42,307 nucleotides of DNA from Planctomycetota bacterium (GTDB taxonomy: Bacteria > Planctomycetota > Planctomycetia > Gemmatales > Gemmataceae): assembly GCA_016177925.1 (NCBI GenBank), contig JACOUH010000338.1:1-42307 (forward strand). Reading direction: 5' to 3'. The translations under genes and the position numbers were made by a program. Positions 15,404-23,050 of this stretch are shown piece by piece. Under the pieces are notes generated by a model. That model worked only from the letters and a program-made list of their open reading frames with translations, was not told the origin of the DNA and made no database searches. Numbering within the stretch: the stretch's first letter is position 1; each line of letters begins with the position of its first letter.

Positions 15404-15810
15404 TCGCCCCTGTCGCGCCGGCTGACCGGAAGGTGTTCAGAGGCGAGGGTGTGGCCGGTGCTGTCGTAAAGCTGATACGACAGCAAGTTGTTCGACAGGG
15501 ACACGCGCAGTCTCTGATCCTCAGTCGGCAGCGGGACCTTGCGGCCGCCGTCGCTGCCAACGTGCTCGTAGAGGAACCTCCGCGCCGCGCCCGCCCGCAT
15601 CTGGAGCGGCTTGCCATCGAGGACAACGTCGACATCGGGCTCGTCGACGAGCCCTGACGGGCCCAAGGTCGGCATGAAGGCCATGTCGCAGGGCTCGTCA
15701 CGGTTCTCGATACCGCTGTCCTGGCGGGGAACACGGGGCCGTCCCGTATCGGGGCCGCCTGCGGGCAGCGGTCGGAGCCAGGGCTCGACCGGGGGAAGTG
15801 ATTCGCCCAT
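15400..15810 (-). CDS. Hypothetical protein of the element operon
   Basis: A 136-residue protein with a Pro-rich N-terminus and a probable beta-rich part (EPDVDVVLDGKPLQM, RVSLSNNLLSYQLYDSTGHT). It starts 3 bases after the stop of the preceding small gene. No family recognised. Confidence 0.6.
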   Translation of the reverse strand: MGESLPPVEPWLRPLPAGGPDTGRPRVPRQDSGIENRDEPCDMAFMPTLGPSGLVDEPDVDVVLDGKPLQMRAGAARRFLYEHVGSDGGRKVPLPTEDQRLRVSLSNNLLSYQLYDSTGHTLASEHLPVSRRDRGE

Positions 15811-15813
15811 CGG

Positions 15814-16020
15814 TTATGTCTCCTGTTCGTCGGGGATGCCCCTGGCATCGGCCAGGGCCTCCAACAGTGTGTTGACTGTCTTGTTCAGCCGGCTTTCGCG
15901 TGGCTCGGACGCCTGGTCGCAGCAACAAGCCACCAGGCTGCGGAAAAAATCAACGGCGGCATAGTTGAACCGAGCTTCCGCCGTCGCTCGCCGCCGTTCG
16001 ATTTGCTGGGCAGTCTTCAT
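15814..16020 (-). CDS. Small hypothetical protein of the element operon
   Basis: A 68-residue helical protein starting MKTAQQIERRRATAEARFNY; it contains CCCDQ and ends IPDEQET. The ATG at 16020 was chosen over 16086 because the extra N-terminus would overlap the next gene upstream and has no ribosome binding site. No family recognised. Confidence 0.55.
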   Translation of the reverse strand: MKTAQQIERRRATAEARFNYAAVDFFRSLVACCCDQASEPRESRLNKTVNTLLEALADARGIPDEQET

Positions 16021-16082
16021 ACCAGGATAGTACCTGCCCCCGTCCCCAAAAATCCACGAATTATCATGTCGACACATCTCCA

Positions 16083-16325
16083 TCAATCGGGTATGCCGTC
16101 ACAGACGGACTGTTCGGAACCGGCCGGTGTGCCGGGCAACGGCTGGCAGGGCGGTTCGGGCGGGCCGGTGCTGTTGCCTCCCAGGAACTGAAGGTCAACG
16201 ATGCGAAATCCGTAGTGGCGGAGCAGTGCCTTGAACACCCGCCTGAGCCGCACATAGTCCAGGTCCGGGTTGCTGCCCGGCTCGGGCCTCAGCTCGAGGA
16301 CGACATGAGGACGGCCGACGCTCAT
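16083..16325 (-). CDS. Small hypothetical protein of the element operon
   Basis: An 80-residue protein (MSVGRPHVVLELRPEPG; VRLRRVFKALLRHYGFRIVD) with a Pro/Gly-rich tail. The start overlaps the preceding stop by 4 bases. The strand-helix-strand order could be a small recombination or translation-coupled accessory protein, but no family is recognised. Confidence 0.55.
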   Translation of the reverse strand: MSVGRPHVVLELRPEPGSNPDLDYVRLRRVFKALLRHYGFRIVDLQFLGGNSTGPPEPPCQPLPGTPAGSEQSVCDGIPD

Positions 16326-16525
16326 AGCCTCACTCGCCGGTTGGGATCGATGTTCTCGGGCAGGAAGACCACGTCGCGGAATGATCCTTGCCAGGGAAGA
16401 GCCCAGAGCCGCTGACGGCATTCGTCCTCGCTGTCCGCCTCGCAGATTTTCTCCCAGCGTTTCGACGGCGGGATTCGCTGCCAGGCGGTCCACTTCGTCG
16501 ATGTGGCTATGGTGTCGTTGGTCAT
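16322..16525 (-). CDS. Small hypothetical protein of the element operon
   Basis: A 67-residue protein (KWTAWQRIPPSKRWEKICEA, then DECRQRLWALPWQGS), rich in Trp and Arg. The ATG at 16525 overlaps the stop of the primase-helicase by 4 bases and its own stop overlaps the next start by 4 bases, so it is clearly part of the coupled operon. No family recognised. Confidence 0.6.
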   Translation of the reverse strand: MTNDTIATSTKWTAWQRIPPSKRWEKICEADSEDECRQRLWALPWQGSFRDVVFLPENIDPNRRVRL

Positions 16526-19500
16526 CGGTGCTTCCCCTCGCCACCCCCGCGACGCGGGGGAAATATGCGCGCTGTCGGCGTCTCTCCCTGCGCCCGACCG
16601 TCCACACCGTCCACGCCGGCGTCTCGACTGGCGCCGGCCACCATAACGTGTGGACGGTCTTGTGGACGGTCGCAGCAGGGGCCACCCTGACTGTCCACAC
16701 GACCGTCCACCGCGTCGCCCCGGGAATCTCCGGGCTCGCCCCTGTCTGTGGACGGTGTGGACGGTCGCGCACACGCAGAGAGAGTATCTGCACGCAGATG
16801 TAGCACGTCACGGGAGCGGACGCCCTCCAGGGTGCGCCGCACCGTGGAGCGCTGTCGCGGCGTGTCCCAGCCCGCCAGCAGACCGCGCTCGCGCAATCGC
16901 CGCCAGAGGGTCCGGGCCGTGACGCCCAGGCTGTCGCCCTGCTGGCGGGCCAGCTCCTGCGCCTCGGCGTAGCTCGCCTCTGGCTCCAGGTACACGTCGG
17001 CGCCGTCGCGCCAGCCGATGCGCCGTCCCTGCGGCTGCCACTCGTCGCGCTGATACTGGCCTGTGCCGATCGTGACCTGTCGCCAGCCCCACCCCTCGGG
17101 GTCGGCCGGGGGCTCTCCGTCCGGGTCGGCCACGTGCGCCCGCCCCGACGCTAGCGCGCCGGCGAGCAGGCGTAGGTAGTGCTCCACGGGGTCGGCGGCG
17201 GCGACGTGCTCGGCCTGCGCGGCGCCGGACTCCAGCAGAGCAGCCCATACACGGCGGGCCAACGCCTCCCGCTCGGCCGTGTCGATGGCGCCGACCGCCA
17301 GCGCGTAGTCGAGCCAGTGATGCCATCCGGCAGCGAGATCGGCGAGGATGCCGGGGGTGCGAGCGTGCAGCCCCTCAGTCTGGACCCGCTCCCGCAGCGC
17401 GCCTGTCTCGGCCCGCAGCCCGTCGCGGACACCTGGATAGCGCGGGGCCAGCCAGCGGACGTATCCGGCCAGGGCCACGGCGTACAGACCTGCCGCGGCG
17501 TCGCGCTGGCAGGCAGTCAGGCGCGGCCAGTCCAGCTCGCCGGGCGCCAGCTCCAACACCAGCAGCCGGGCGCGGAGGGACTGACCGCGGGGCACGTCCT
17601 CGCCCGTCGACAGGATCGTCCCGCGCGGCATCCGGGTCGGGCGCACCGTGCCATCGGTCCGGCAGCGCGCCCGCCCAGAGCGGTTGCCCTGGGCGCGCAG
17701 CAGGCGGTCGGCCTCGCGATGGACGCGGGCCACGTCGGCGACGCTCCCGGAGGGAGCGAAGTCATCCACCACCAGCAGCGCGTCGGCGGCGGCGAAGGCC
17801 AGCGCCTCCAGGCTGTTGCCCGTCGAGGACCAGCTGCCGGGCAGGTGTCGTGCGTCCAGGCCGGCGCCGTGATGCTGCTGGGCGAGCGCTGATAGCTCGG
17901 TCTTGCCCGTGCCGGTCGGGCCGCAAAGGTGCAGCGCGTAGTCGGCGGGGGCGAGTGTGCCGCGACAGACCGCGCCCAGCAGGGGGGCCGTGATGCGGTC
18001 GGGCGCCAGGTCGAGCAGGCGCAGGGACGCGCGGACCGCGGCGCGCAGGTCGTCTCCGTCCGGCGGGTAGGGTAGGATGTAGCCGGCCAGCGCCTCGGGT
18101 AGTGACACCTCGATGTCAGCGACAGGACCGTCCGGGCCGATCGCTCCGCCAGAGTGCAGGTAGAGCCAGCGGCCTCCGACCTCACGCCAGCCGGTATGAC
18201 CGTAGACCGTGCGCGTCGGTACGTCCCCGCTGAGGAGCTGGATGGCGGCGCGCAGATGATCCGCCGTACTGGCCCCGGCCAGCACGACGGCGCGGGTGCC
18301 CCAGCACTCGACGGGCCAGCGCATCCACGGGTAGTCTCGGGCGGGCACCTCGGCGCGCGGCAGCGGTGTCCCGTCACAGAGCGCGCCCTCGATGGCCAGC
18401 AGCACGCGCCGCTCGTCGCCGTCATCGTGGATGGTCTGCTCGACGATCCGCGCCGCCCAGGTCGCCAGCGGCACGTCGACAGGCCCCTGCGGCGTCGGCC
18501 GGGCGTGGACGATGCGCCCGCCCACGATGCGATAGGTGCCGGCGGCGTCGGGCGGGGGCTGGGCAGCGCGGATCTCCCGGCGCAGGGGGGAGAGGGCGCG
18601 GTCGAGGTCGCGCAGCCGGATGCCGGCGCGCTGCAGCTGGGCGCGGCGGCAGGCGTACTCCGCCGGGTCGCTCTCGGCAAGTTGAGCCAGCGCCCGCAGC
18701 AGCGCGCTGTCCCGATAGAGTGCCTCCGGCTCGCCCGCCAGGATCACAGGTAGGCGCTCCAGCGGGCTGGGCTCGGGCAGCGGCTCGCCGGCCGTCGCCT
18801 CGGCGAGGACGCCGGCGATAGCGCGGCGGGCCTCCTCCCCTGCCAGCAGCTCGACAGCAGCGCCCGCAGCCAGGGCGTCGTCGATGCCCTTGTGCTCGCG
18901 CGGCCAGCGCTCCAGCTCGACGGCCAGACCGGCGGCGGTCGCGGCCTCGGCACAGGCCGACAGGGCGCGGGCCACGGCCGGGTTGTCGCGGGCGTCGCCG
19001 TCGAAGGCCAGCCGCACCGTCTGACAGTCCAGTTCACGCAGGACGTCGAGGGCGGGGCGCCAGGCCGACACGCCGGGGGCGCCGATGGTAGGCAGGCCGG
19101 ACAGCGCGTGCGCCACGTCGGCCTTGATGGCGCCCTCGGTGAGGCGGCAGCAGTGACAGGCGCCTGTCACTCCCAGAGGGACATGGACGGGGGCACCGGG
19201 GCCGGGACCGCCATAGCGGCGCGACGACAGATAGGAGTAGCGCGGACCGTCCTCACGGTCCCCGTCGCGGCGCACGATCAGAGCGACGATGCGGCCGGAG
19301 ACGTCGCGGACTGGCACGAGCAGCCCAGCCGCTCCAGCAACGCTCAGGTAGCGCCGGCCGTCGCGCTCGCGGGTGATGATGCCCGGCACACGCAGGAGGA
19401 CGTCGCCATAGCACTCGTGCAGGTCGCGGGTCAGCCGGGCGCGGCCCTGGACAGGGAGGGTGCGGTAGCCGCGCCGGTCGACCTCAGTATCGGACAGACC

Positions 19501-19848
19501 ACGGCCACGCAGGCTATCGCGGTGAGCGCGGCCCAGGGTCAGGGCGCCCAGCAGCACGGAGTAGACGCGGTGCAGGCTGTCGGCGCCGGCACGGTCCGGG
19601 GCGGGGCCGTCCGGTGGAGGCAGCGGAGCGGATGGCGCCCGGGCCTCGCCGCCGAGACTGTGCAGGTAGACGGGGACGCCGGCGCGGTCCGTCTTGGCGC
19701 GCCAGGCGCCTGGCGCGACGCGGCGGCAGGCGGCCAGGGTGCCGTCGACGGCGACACTGCACCAGTCAGGCTTACCGCACACGGGGCACGGGTGCGAGCG
19801 TGTGACGCGGTGCCACTTGTAGGCGCGATGATCTGATGATATGCTCAT
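16522..19848 (-). CDS. Primase-helicase (zinc finger, Toprim-like, P-loop ATPase)
   Basis: A 1108-residue replication protein. A zinc-finger-like N-terminus has Cys21, Cys24, Cys30 and Cys41 (CPVCGKPDWC). A Toprim/DUF3854-like region spans about 230-340 with TEGAIKADVA, then LAFDGDARDNPAV and GIDDALAAG, as in phage and plasmid primases. The C-terminal half is a DUF927-type P-loop ATPase with Walker A CGPTGTGKTE (Lys649) and Walker B LLVVDDFAPSG near 690-700, likely a helicase. This would prime and unwind DNA for the element. It heads the leftward operon and overlaps the following gene by 4 bases. The gene looks even more GC-rich than its neighbours, compatible with separate ancestry (not computed). 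Confidence 0.85.
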   Translation of the reverse strand: MSISSDHRAYKWHRVTRSHPCPVCGKPDWCSVAVDGTLAACRRVAPGAWRAKTDRAGVPVYLHSLGGEARAPSAPLPPPDGPAPDRAGADSLHRVYSVLLGALTLGRAHRDSLRGRGLSDTEVDRRGYRTLPVQGRARLTRDLHECYGDVLLRVPGIITRERDGRRYLSVAGAAGLLVPVRDVSGRIVALIVRRDGDREDGPRYSYLSSRRYGGPGPGAPVHVPLGVTGACHCCRLTEGAIKADVAHALSGLPTIGAPGVSAWRPALDVLRELDCQTVRLAFDGDARDNPAVARALSACAEAATAAGLAVELERWPREHKGIDDALAAGAAVELLAGEEARRAIAGVLAEATAGEPLPEPSPLERLPVILAGEPEALYRDSALLRALAQLAESDPAEYACRRAQLQRAGIRLRDLDRALSPLRREIRAAQPPPDAAGTYRIVGGRIVHARPTPQGPVDVPLATWAARIVEQTIHDDGDERRVLLAIEGALCDGTPLPRAEVPARDYPWMRWPVECWGTRAVVLAGASTADHLRAAIQLLSGDVPTRTVYGHTGWREVGGRWLYLHSGGAIGPDGPVADIEVSLPEALAGYILPYPPDGDDLRAAVRASLRLLDLAPDRITAPLLGAVCRGTLAPADYALHLCGPTGTGKTELSALAQQHHGAGLDARHLPGSWSSTGNSLEALAFAAADALLVVDDFAPSGSVADVARVHREADRLLRAQGNRSGRARCRTDGTVRPTRMPRGTILSTGEDVPRGQSLRARLLVLELAPGELDWPRLTACQRDAAAGLYAVALAGYVRWLAPRYPGVRDGLRAETGALRERVQTEGLHARTPGILADLAAGWHHWLDYALAVGAIDTAEREALARRVWAALLESGAAQAEHVAAADPVEHYLRLLAGALASGRAHVADPDGEPPADPEGWGWRQVTIGTGQYQRDEWQPQGRRIGWRDGADVYLEPEASYAEAQELARQQGDSLGVTARTLWRRLRERGLLAGWDTPRQRSTVRRTLEGVRSRDVLHLRADTLSACARPSTPSTDRGEPGDSRGDAVDGRVDSQGGPCCDRPQDRPHVMVAGASRDAGVDGVDGRAQGETPTARIFPPRRGGGEGKHR

Positions 19849-19870
19849 GTAGGTAGCGGATGAGGTGATC

Positions 19871-19901
19871 GACCCGGCCAGGTGGAGTACCTGGCCGGGT
19901 C
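19871..19901 (-). terminator. Perfect 13-bp hairpin upstream of the primase operon
   Basis: GACCCGGCCAGGT (19871-19883) and ACCTGGCCGGGTC (19889-19901) pair perfectly with a 5-base loop. It lies after the small-gene pair transcribed leftward and just before the primase start, so it may terminate or attenuate transcription entering the operon. Confidence 0.6.
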
Positions 19902-19941
19902 GGTTGCGTTTTGCACTTTCCCTATCTCATATTTCCTCTCC

Positions 19942-20142
19942 TCACGCCGGCTGCTCTACCACGACGCGCGCCGAGGCGACCAGTCGTTCGGCTTCGGTGG
20001 ATGACGTTGCTTCGCCGTCCCGCAGTCGCCGGAACCACTCTCGCACGGCAGGATCGGCGGCGCGGTCGATGCCCTGGCGTAGGATCGCGTCGAGGGGGCT
20101 GCTGGGGCGCGGTGAACAACAAGGAGGCGTGTCAACTGGCAT
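19942..20142 (-). CDS. Small hypothetical protein
   Basis: A 66-residue protein from the ATG at 20142 (MPVDTPPCCSPRPSSPLDAI, then REWFRRLRDGEATSS). It overlaps the preceding DNA-binding-like gene by 11 bases. The start was chosen because GGAAGGGGG lies upstream. The C-terminal half looks helical. No family recognised. Confidence 0.5.
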   Translation of the reverse strand: MPVDTPPCCSPRPSSPLDAILRQGIDRAADPAVREWFRRLRDGEATSSTEAERLVASARVVVEQPA

Positions 20143-20368
20143 CGGGCACCCCCTTCCGGCAGCGGCGAGCGTCAATGGCGTTCAGCTCGTGTCGTACCAT
20201 TGCGACGGCGCGGCGGTCGTACAGCCGTAGTGTCCCGGCGCGGGCCGAGGGGAGAATGTGCTGGCGCGTGCCCAGCACATGCAGCACACGGTGAAGCGGC
20301 TCGCGCAACTCGGAAGCGATGACGCCGGGGGTGATGAGTCGGGGGATTGTGGCGGTAGCTGCGCTCAC
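20132..20368 (-). CDS. Small MerR/excisionase-like DNA-binding protein
   Basis: A 78-residue protein from a GTG at 20368, chosen because AGGAG lies 8 bases upstream. The sequence (LITPGVIASELREPLHRVLH, then GTLRLYDRRAVAMVRHEL) has the order of a MerR-like winged helix: helix-turn-helix, a strand with R-L-Y-D, then a helix. Small proteins of this kind often serve as excisionases or recombination directionality factors. It lies two genes from the serine recombinase, so a role as directionality factor is possible. This is an inference from size, fold and position. Confidence 0.6.
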   Translation of the reverse strand: MSAATATIPRLITPGVIASELREPLHRVLHVLGTRQHILPSARAGTLRLYDRRAVAMVRHELNAIDARRCRKGVPDAS

Positions 20369-20498
20369 GGGTGCGTCTCCTATAGAGGAGGTCGTGGCCT
20401 CACCTATAGGTCGGCGCTCACAGCGAAACATCAGGAAATGCTGGAAATATCCGAAGAAAAATTCTTGTGGGCGCTCATCAAAGGACGTGAGCGCTCAC
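20362..20498. repeat. Iterated GCGCTCA(C/T) motif around a small-gene promoter region
   Basis: GCGCTCAC occurs at 20362-20369, 20414-20421 and 20491-20498, and GCGCTCAT at 20470-20477. The last lies in the 12-bp palindrome GTGAGCGCTCAC (20487-20498). ACCTATAGGT (20402-20411) is another palindrome in the same gap. They surround the start of the MerR-like gene and the end of the preceding gene, as operator or iteron sites would. Confidence 0.5.
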
Positions 20499-21244
20499 AC
20501 TCGCCGGCGTGCTCGAGGTCTACTCGGGTGGCGGTCCGAGGCATCGTCGGCTCTCTGTTCAGCGGCGAGCCGTTGCAGTTCGGCCTCTCTTGCTCCATTT
20601 TCGTCGGCAAGGGTCGCTTCGAGGTCCGGGGTCAGACTCACCACCCTGGGGCGCCCTGCCTTGCTGCGTGCGCCTCGACTGTCCATCTCCTTTCGCCAGG
20701 TGTCGAGGTCCTTTGTGTAACCCGTCGAACAGCCGATTGCCTGCGCCAGTTCCCGGAGTGTGACCGGTTTGGACCTGCGCCGGTGCTTATAGAGATACCT
20801 TTTCGCCTTGTCTTCCATTGCATCCCGATCAATCTTGCGACGCCCCTTCTTCTTCGCCCCCTCCGGCTTGACGGTCGTGTCGGTCTGCGAGACAGGCGAT
20901 CCCGCTGGTTGATCCTCAACAGCCTTGGAGAGAAGTATCCCCTGAAAGGCTTCCTTCGTTTCATCCAACGGCACCGGGCCAAACAGTTGCTCTAGCCTCA
21001 GCAACAGCGAATCCAGCGCCTGGAACGCTTCTTGCCTCGTCGTCACGCTCGGTTCTGGCGGTGGGGCGTGTTGTGGCAGGAGACTGCGCCACTGCCCCCA
21101 GAGTAGTCGGTAGTCCTCCGGGTCGATCGGAAAGGAAGCGTAGTTCCCCGTGTCCATGTCCTGGTATCCGACAAGGGACAGGGGTTCTCGCGTCTCCAGG
21201 ATGCGCTCGCGGAGGAACTTTATGGCCGAAGGAACTGCGGTCAT
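20495..21244 (-). CDS. Recombinase-linked hypothetical DNA-binding-like protein
   Basis: A 249-residue protein from the ATG at 21244 (MTAVPSAIKFLRERILETRE). A basic region (EGAKKKGRRKIDRDAMEDKA) precedes a segment resembling a winged helix (TLRELAQAIGCSTGYTKDLD), followed by a helical, Arg-rich tail. It starts 7 bases after the recombinase stop, so the two are probably co-transcribed. The longer frame to 21508 is antisense-like and overlaps the recombinase. Its function may be to assist or regulate the recombinase (inference). Confidence 0.7.
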   Translation of the reverse strand: MTAVPSAIKFLRERILETREPLSLVGYQDMDTGNYASFPIDPEDYRLLWGQWRSLLPQHAPPPEPSVTTRQEAFQALDSLLLRLEQLFGPVPLDETKEAFQGILLSKAVEDQPAGSPVSQTDTTVKPEGAKKKGRRKIDRDAMEDKAKRYLYKHRRRSKPVTLRELAQAIGCSTGYTKDLDTWRKEMDSRGARSKAGRPRVVSLTPDLEATLADENGAREAELQRLAAEQRADDASDRHPSRPRARRRV

Positions 21245-21251
21245 ACGAGCC

Positions 21252-22991
21252 TCACTCTTGGAACCGGGGCGGGAAATCGAGCGCGGCAAGGGCCTTCTCC
21301 AGTTTTGCGGCGTGCTCGCGATTGCGCAAGTCGAGGTCGTCGGGGCCGGCGACGTCGGCAAAGGAACGGACAGACCAGCTTCCTTCACGGCGGCCGTGCC
21401 GGTTGCCCCTCGGGGAGCGGTGCAGGATGACGTAGGACCTTTGCCGCTCGCCGCCCTGAAACCACACCTGGCACGCGCACAACCGATCCCGACCGCAAGG
21501 GACCACAAGCAACCAAATGCTCTCGACGATGCGACTCAAAGCGGAGCGGAGCCGTAGCCGGGCGTCTGCCGGATCAGGGGCGGAATTGAGGGCCGCGATC
21601 AGGCTTTGTGTCTCACCCCACGCATCGGAGAGCGGGTAAATCGCTTTCTGCTGCGCCTCGGTGAGGCGACGGTCAAGGTCGCGGTACTCTTCTTCCTTCG
21701 CGCGGAGCCGCTTGAACAGGGTGGGGCTCTCGCCGTGATCGTCCATCTCCTGAGAGATCAGGGCAAGGGACGCCTCGACCCGGGCCAGCTCGCCGGCCAG
21801 GGTCAGTGATTCGTCCGGCCCGCTGTCGCCGTTGAGGATTTCATGCGGGTCGATCTCGCGCAACTTGGACAGCACGGCCGCCTCAAAGGTCGCAAGCGGG
21901 AAGGAGACACACTTGCCCCTTCCTTCCAGGGAGGCGGTGGGAATGAGGGCGCGGGTATGCTTGCCGTTGTCCGTCTTGGTCGCGGGCAAGTAGGTCCCAC
22001 CGTCGCGGGCGTCGCGGATCATGCCGCGGTCGAACAGGTGGATGTGTTTGCCGACCCGGCCCCGCTTCCGACCTCGAGCGCCTTGGGCAGCATTCCAATC
22101 GTCTTCACTGACCACAGCAGGGTAGTACCCCGGGATCGGCGGACCGTCCTTGATGCGTTTGTTCTTGCCGACGCGCTTGCAGGGCTGATACTCGCCCACT
22201 GCACGGCGGTCCCGGACGATGTTGACGACGGTCGAACGGCTCCAGTGCTTGGCGGTGCCGAATGGGGGCACTCCGTCCTCGGTAAGCTTCGCGACGATGC
22301 GGTGATAGCCGTAGCCGCCTCGGGCAAGGGCGAAGATTTGCTTGACCACGGCAGCACGGGAGGGTATGAGGACGGGCTTGCCACCGACTTCCTCGACCCA
22401 GGTAGGCAGGCAATGCGTCAGCAGGCGGGAGCCGGCGACGGTGCTGTTGTGGCGGGCCGGCTGCGCCTCCCCTCTCTGGGCGCACGCTTTCTTCTCAGCC
22501 CAGACGGAACCAAGTAGTCCGCTCTTCCTGGCGCTTTCGCCGTGGCCGCGGGACAGTTCCACGACGGCGATGATGACATCGGTCATATCGTCCGAGTCAT
22601 GCCGGAACACGCGCTCGGGGGACGTGGTCACGATGGAGACGCCTTGGTCAAGAATCGAGAGGAAGAGCGTCACCGCGGGCCGGACGTGTTCCCGAGTCAG
22701 GCGGTCGAGGTTCTCCACCAGCAGATAGCTTCCGCGCGGCACCTTGCCGCGCTCCACCAGTTTGAGGAACGCGGCGAGCGCGTAGCGGTCGGGGTTTTTG
22801 CGGTGCTCACCGAGGTAGGCGGATTTCCCCAGGTCATGAAGGGTAGTCGACGTGTCGAGGCGGACCTTGTTCCGTTCGCACCAGGCGGCCGCGGCCTCGG
22901 TCTGGCGCCGCAGACTGTCGCCGTCTGCCTGCTTTTTCGAGGAAAACCGGATGTAAGAATAGGCGACTTCGGGAGTTGAAGAATCGCTCAT
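21252..22991 (-). CDS. Large serine recombinase (element integrase)
   Basis: A 579-residue recombinase. The N-terminal resolvase domain has YSYIRFSSKKQADGDSLRRQ with the catalytic Ser17, and ENLDRLTRE. The recombinase domain follows (SRAAVVKQIFALARGGYGYH, WSRSTVVNIVRDRRAVGEY), then a C-terminal coiled-coil region. The zinc-ribbon position (DRGMIRDARDGGTYLP) lacks the CxxC pairs of most large serine integrases. The ATG at 22991 follows GAGG by 5 bases; the longer frame to 23054 begins at the junction and has no such site. It lies about 70 bases from the right border and so is the obvious enzyme for integration and excision. Transcription runs from the border into the element. Confidence 0.92.
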   Translation of the reverse strand: MSDSSTPEVAYSYIRFSSKKQADGDSLRRQTEAAAAWCERNKVRLDTSTTLHDLGKSAYLGEHRKNPDRYALAAFLKLVERGKVPRGSYLLVENLDRLTREHVRPAVTLFLSILDQGVSIVTTSPERVFRHDSDDMTDVIIAVVELSRGHGESARKSGLLGSVWAEKKACAQRGEAQPARHNSTVAGSRLLTHCLPTWVEEVGGKPVLIPSRAAVVKQIFALARGGYGYHRIVAKLTEDGVPPFGTAKHWSRSTVVNIVRDRRAVGEYQPCKRVGKNKRIKDGPPIPGYYPAVVSEDDWNAAQGARGRKRGRVGKHIHLFDRGMIRDARDGGTYLPATKTDNGKHTRALIPTASLEGRGKCVSFPLATFEAAVLSKLREIDPHEILNGDSGPDESLTLAGELARVEASLALISQEMDDHGESPTLFKRLRAKEEEYRDLDRRLTEAQQKAIYPLSDAWGETQSLIAALNSAPDPADARLRLRSALSRIVESIWLLVVPCGRDRLCACQVWFQGGERQRSYVILHRSPRGNRHGRREGSWSVRSFADVAGPDDLDLRNREHAAKLEKALAALDFPPRFQE

Positions 22992-23050
22992 GGGGCCTCT
23001 GGTGCTGGGGGAGGGCGACACTCCCATCTTACCAGAAGCGTTCATTAGAG

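Noticed and set aside
18892..19836. Plus-strand open frame of 314 codons opposite the primase
   Set aside because: It is a shadow of the primase-helicase coding strand, rich in Gly/Ala/Arg, without a ribosome binding site.
20362..20498. CRISPR array
   Set aside because: The GCGCTCAC copies are only 8 bases long, unevenly spaced and lie over gene starts; no repeat-spacer regularity or cas genes.
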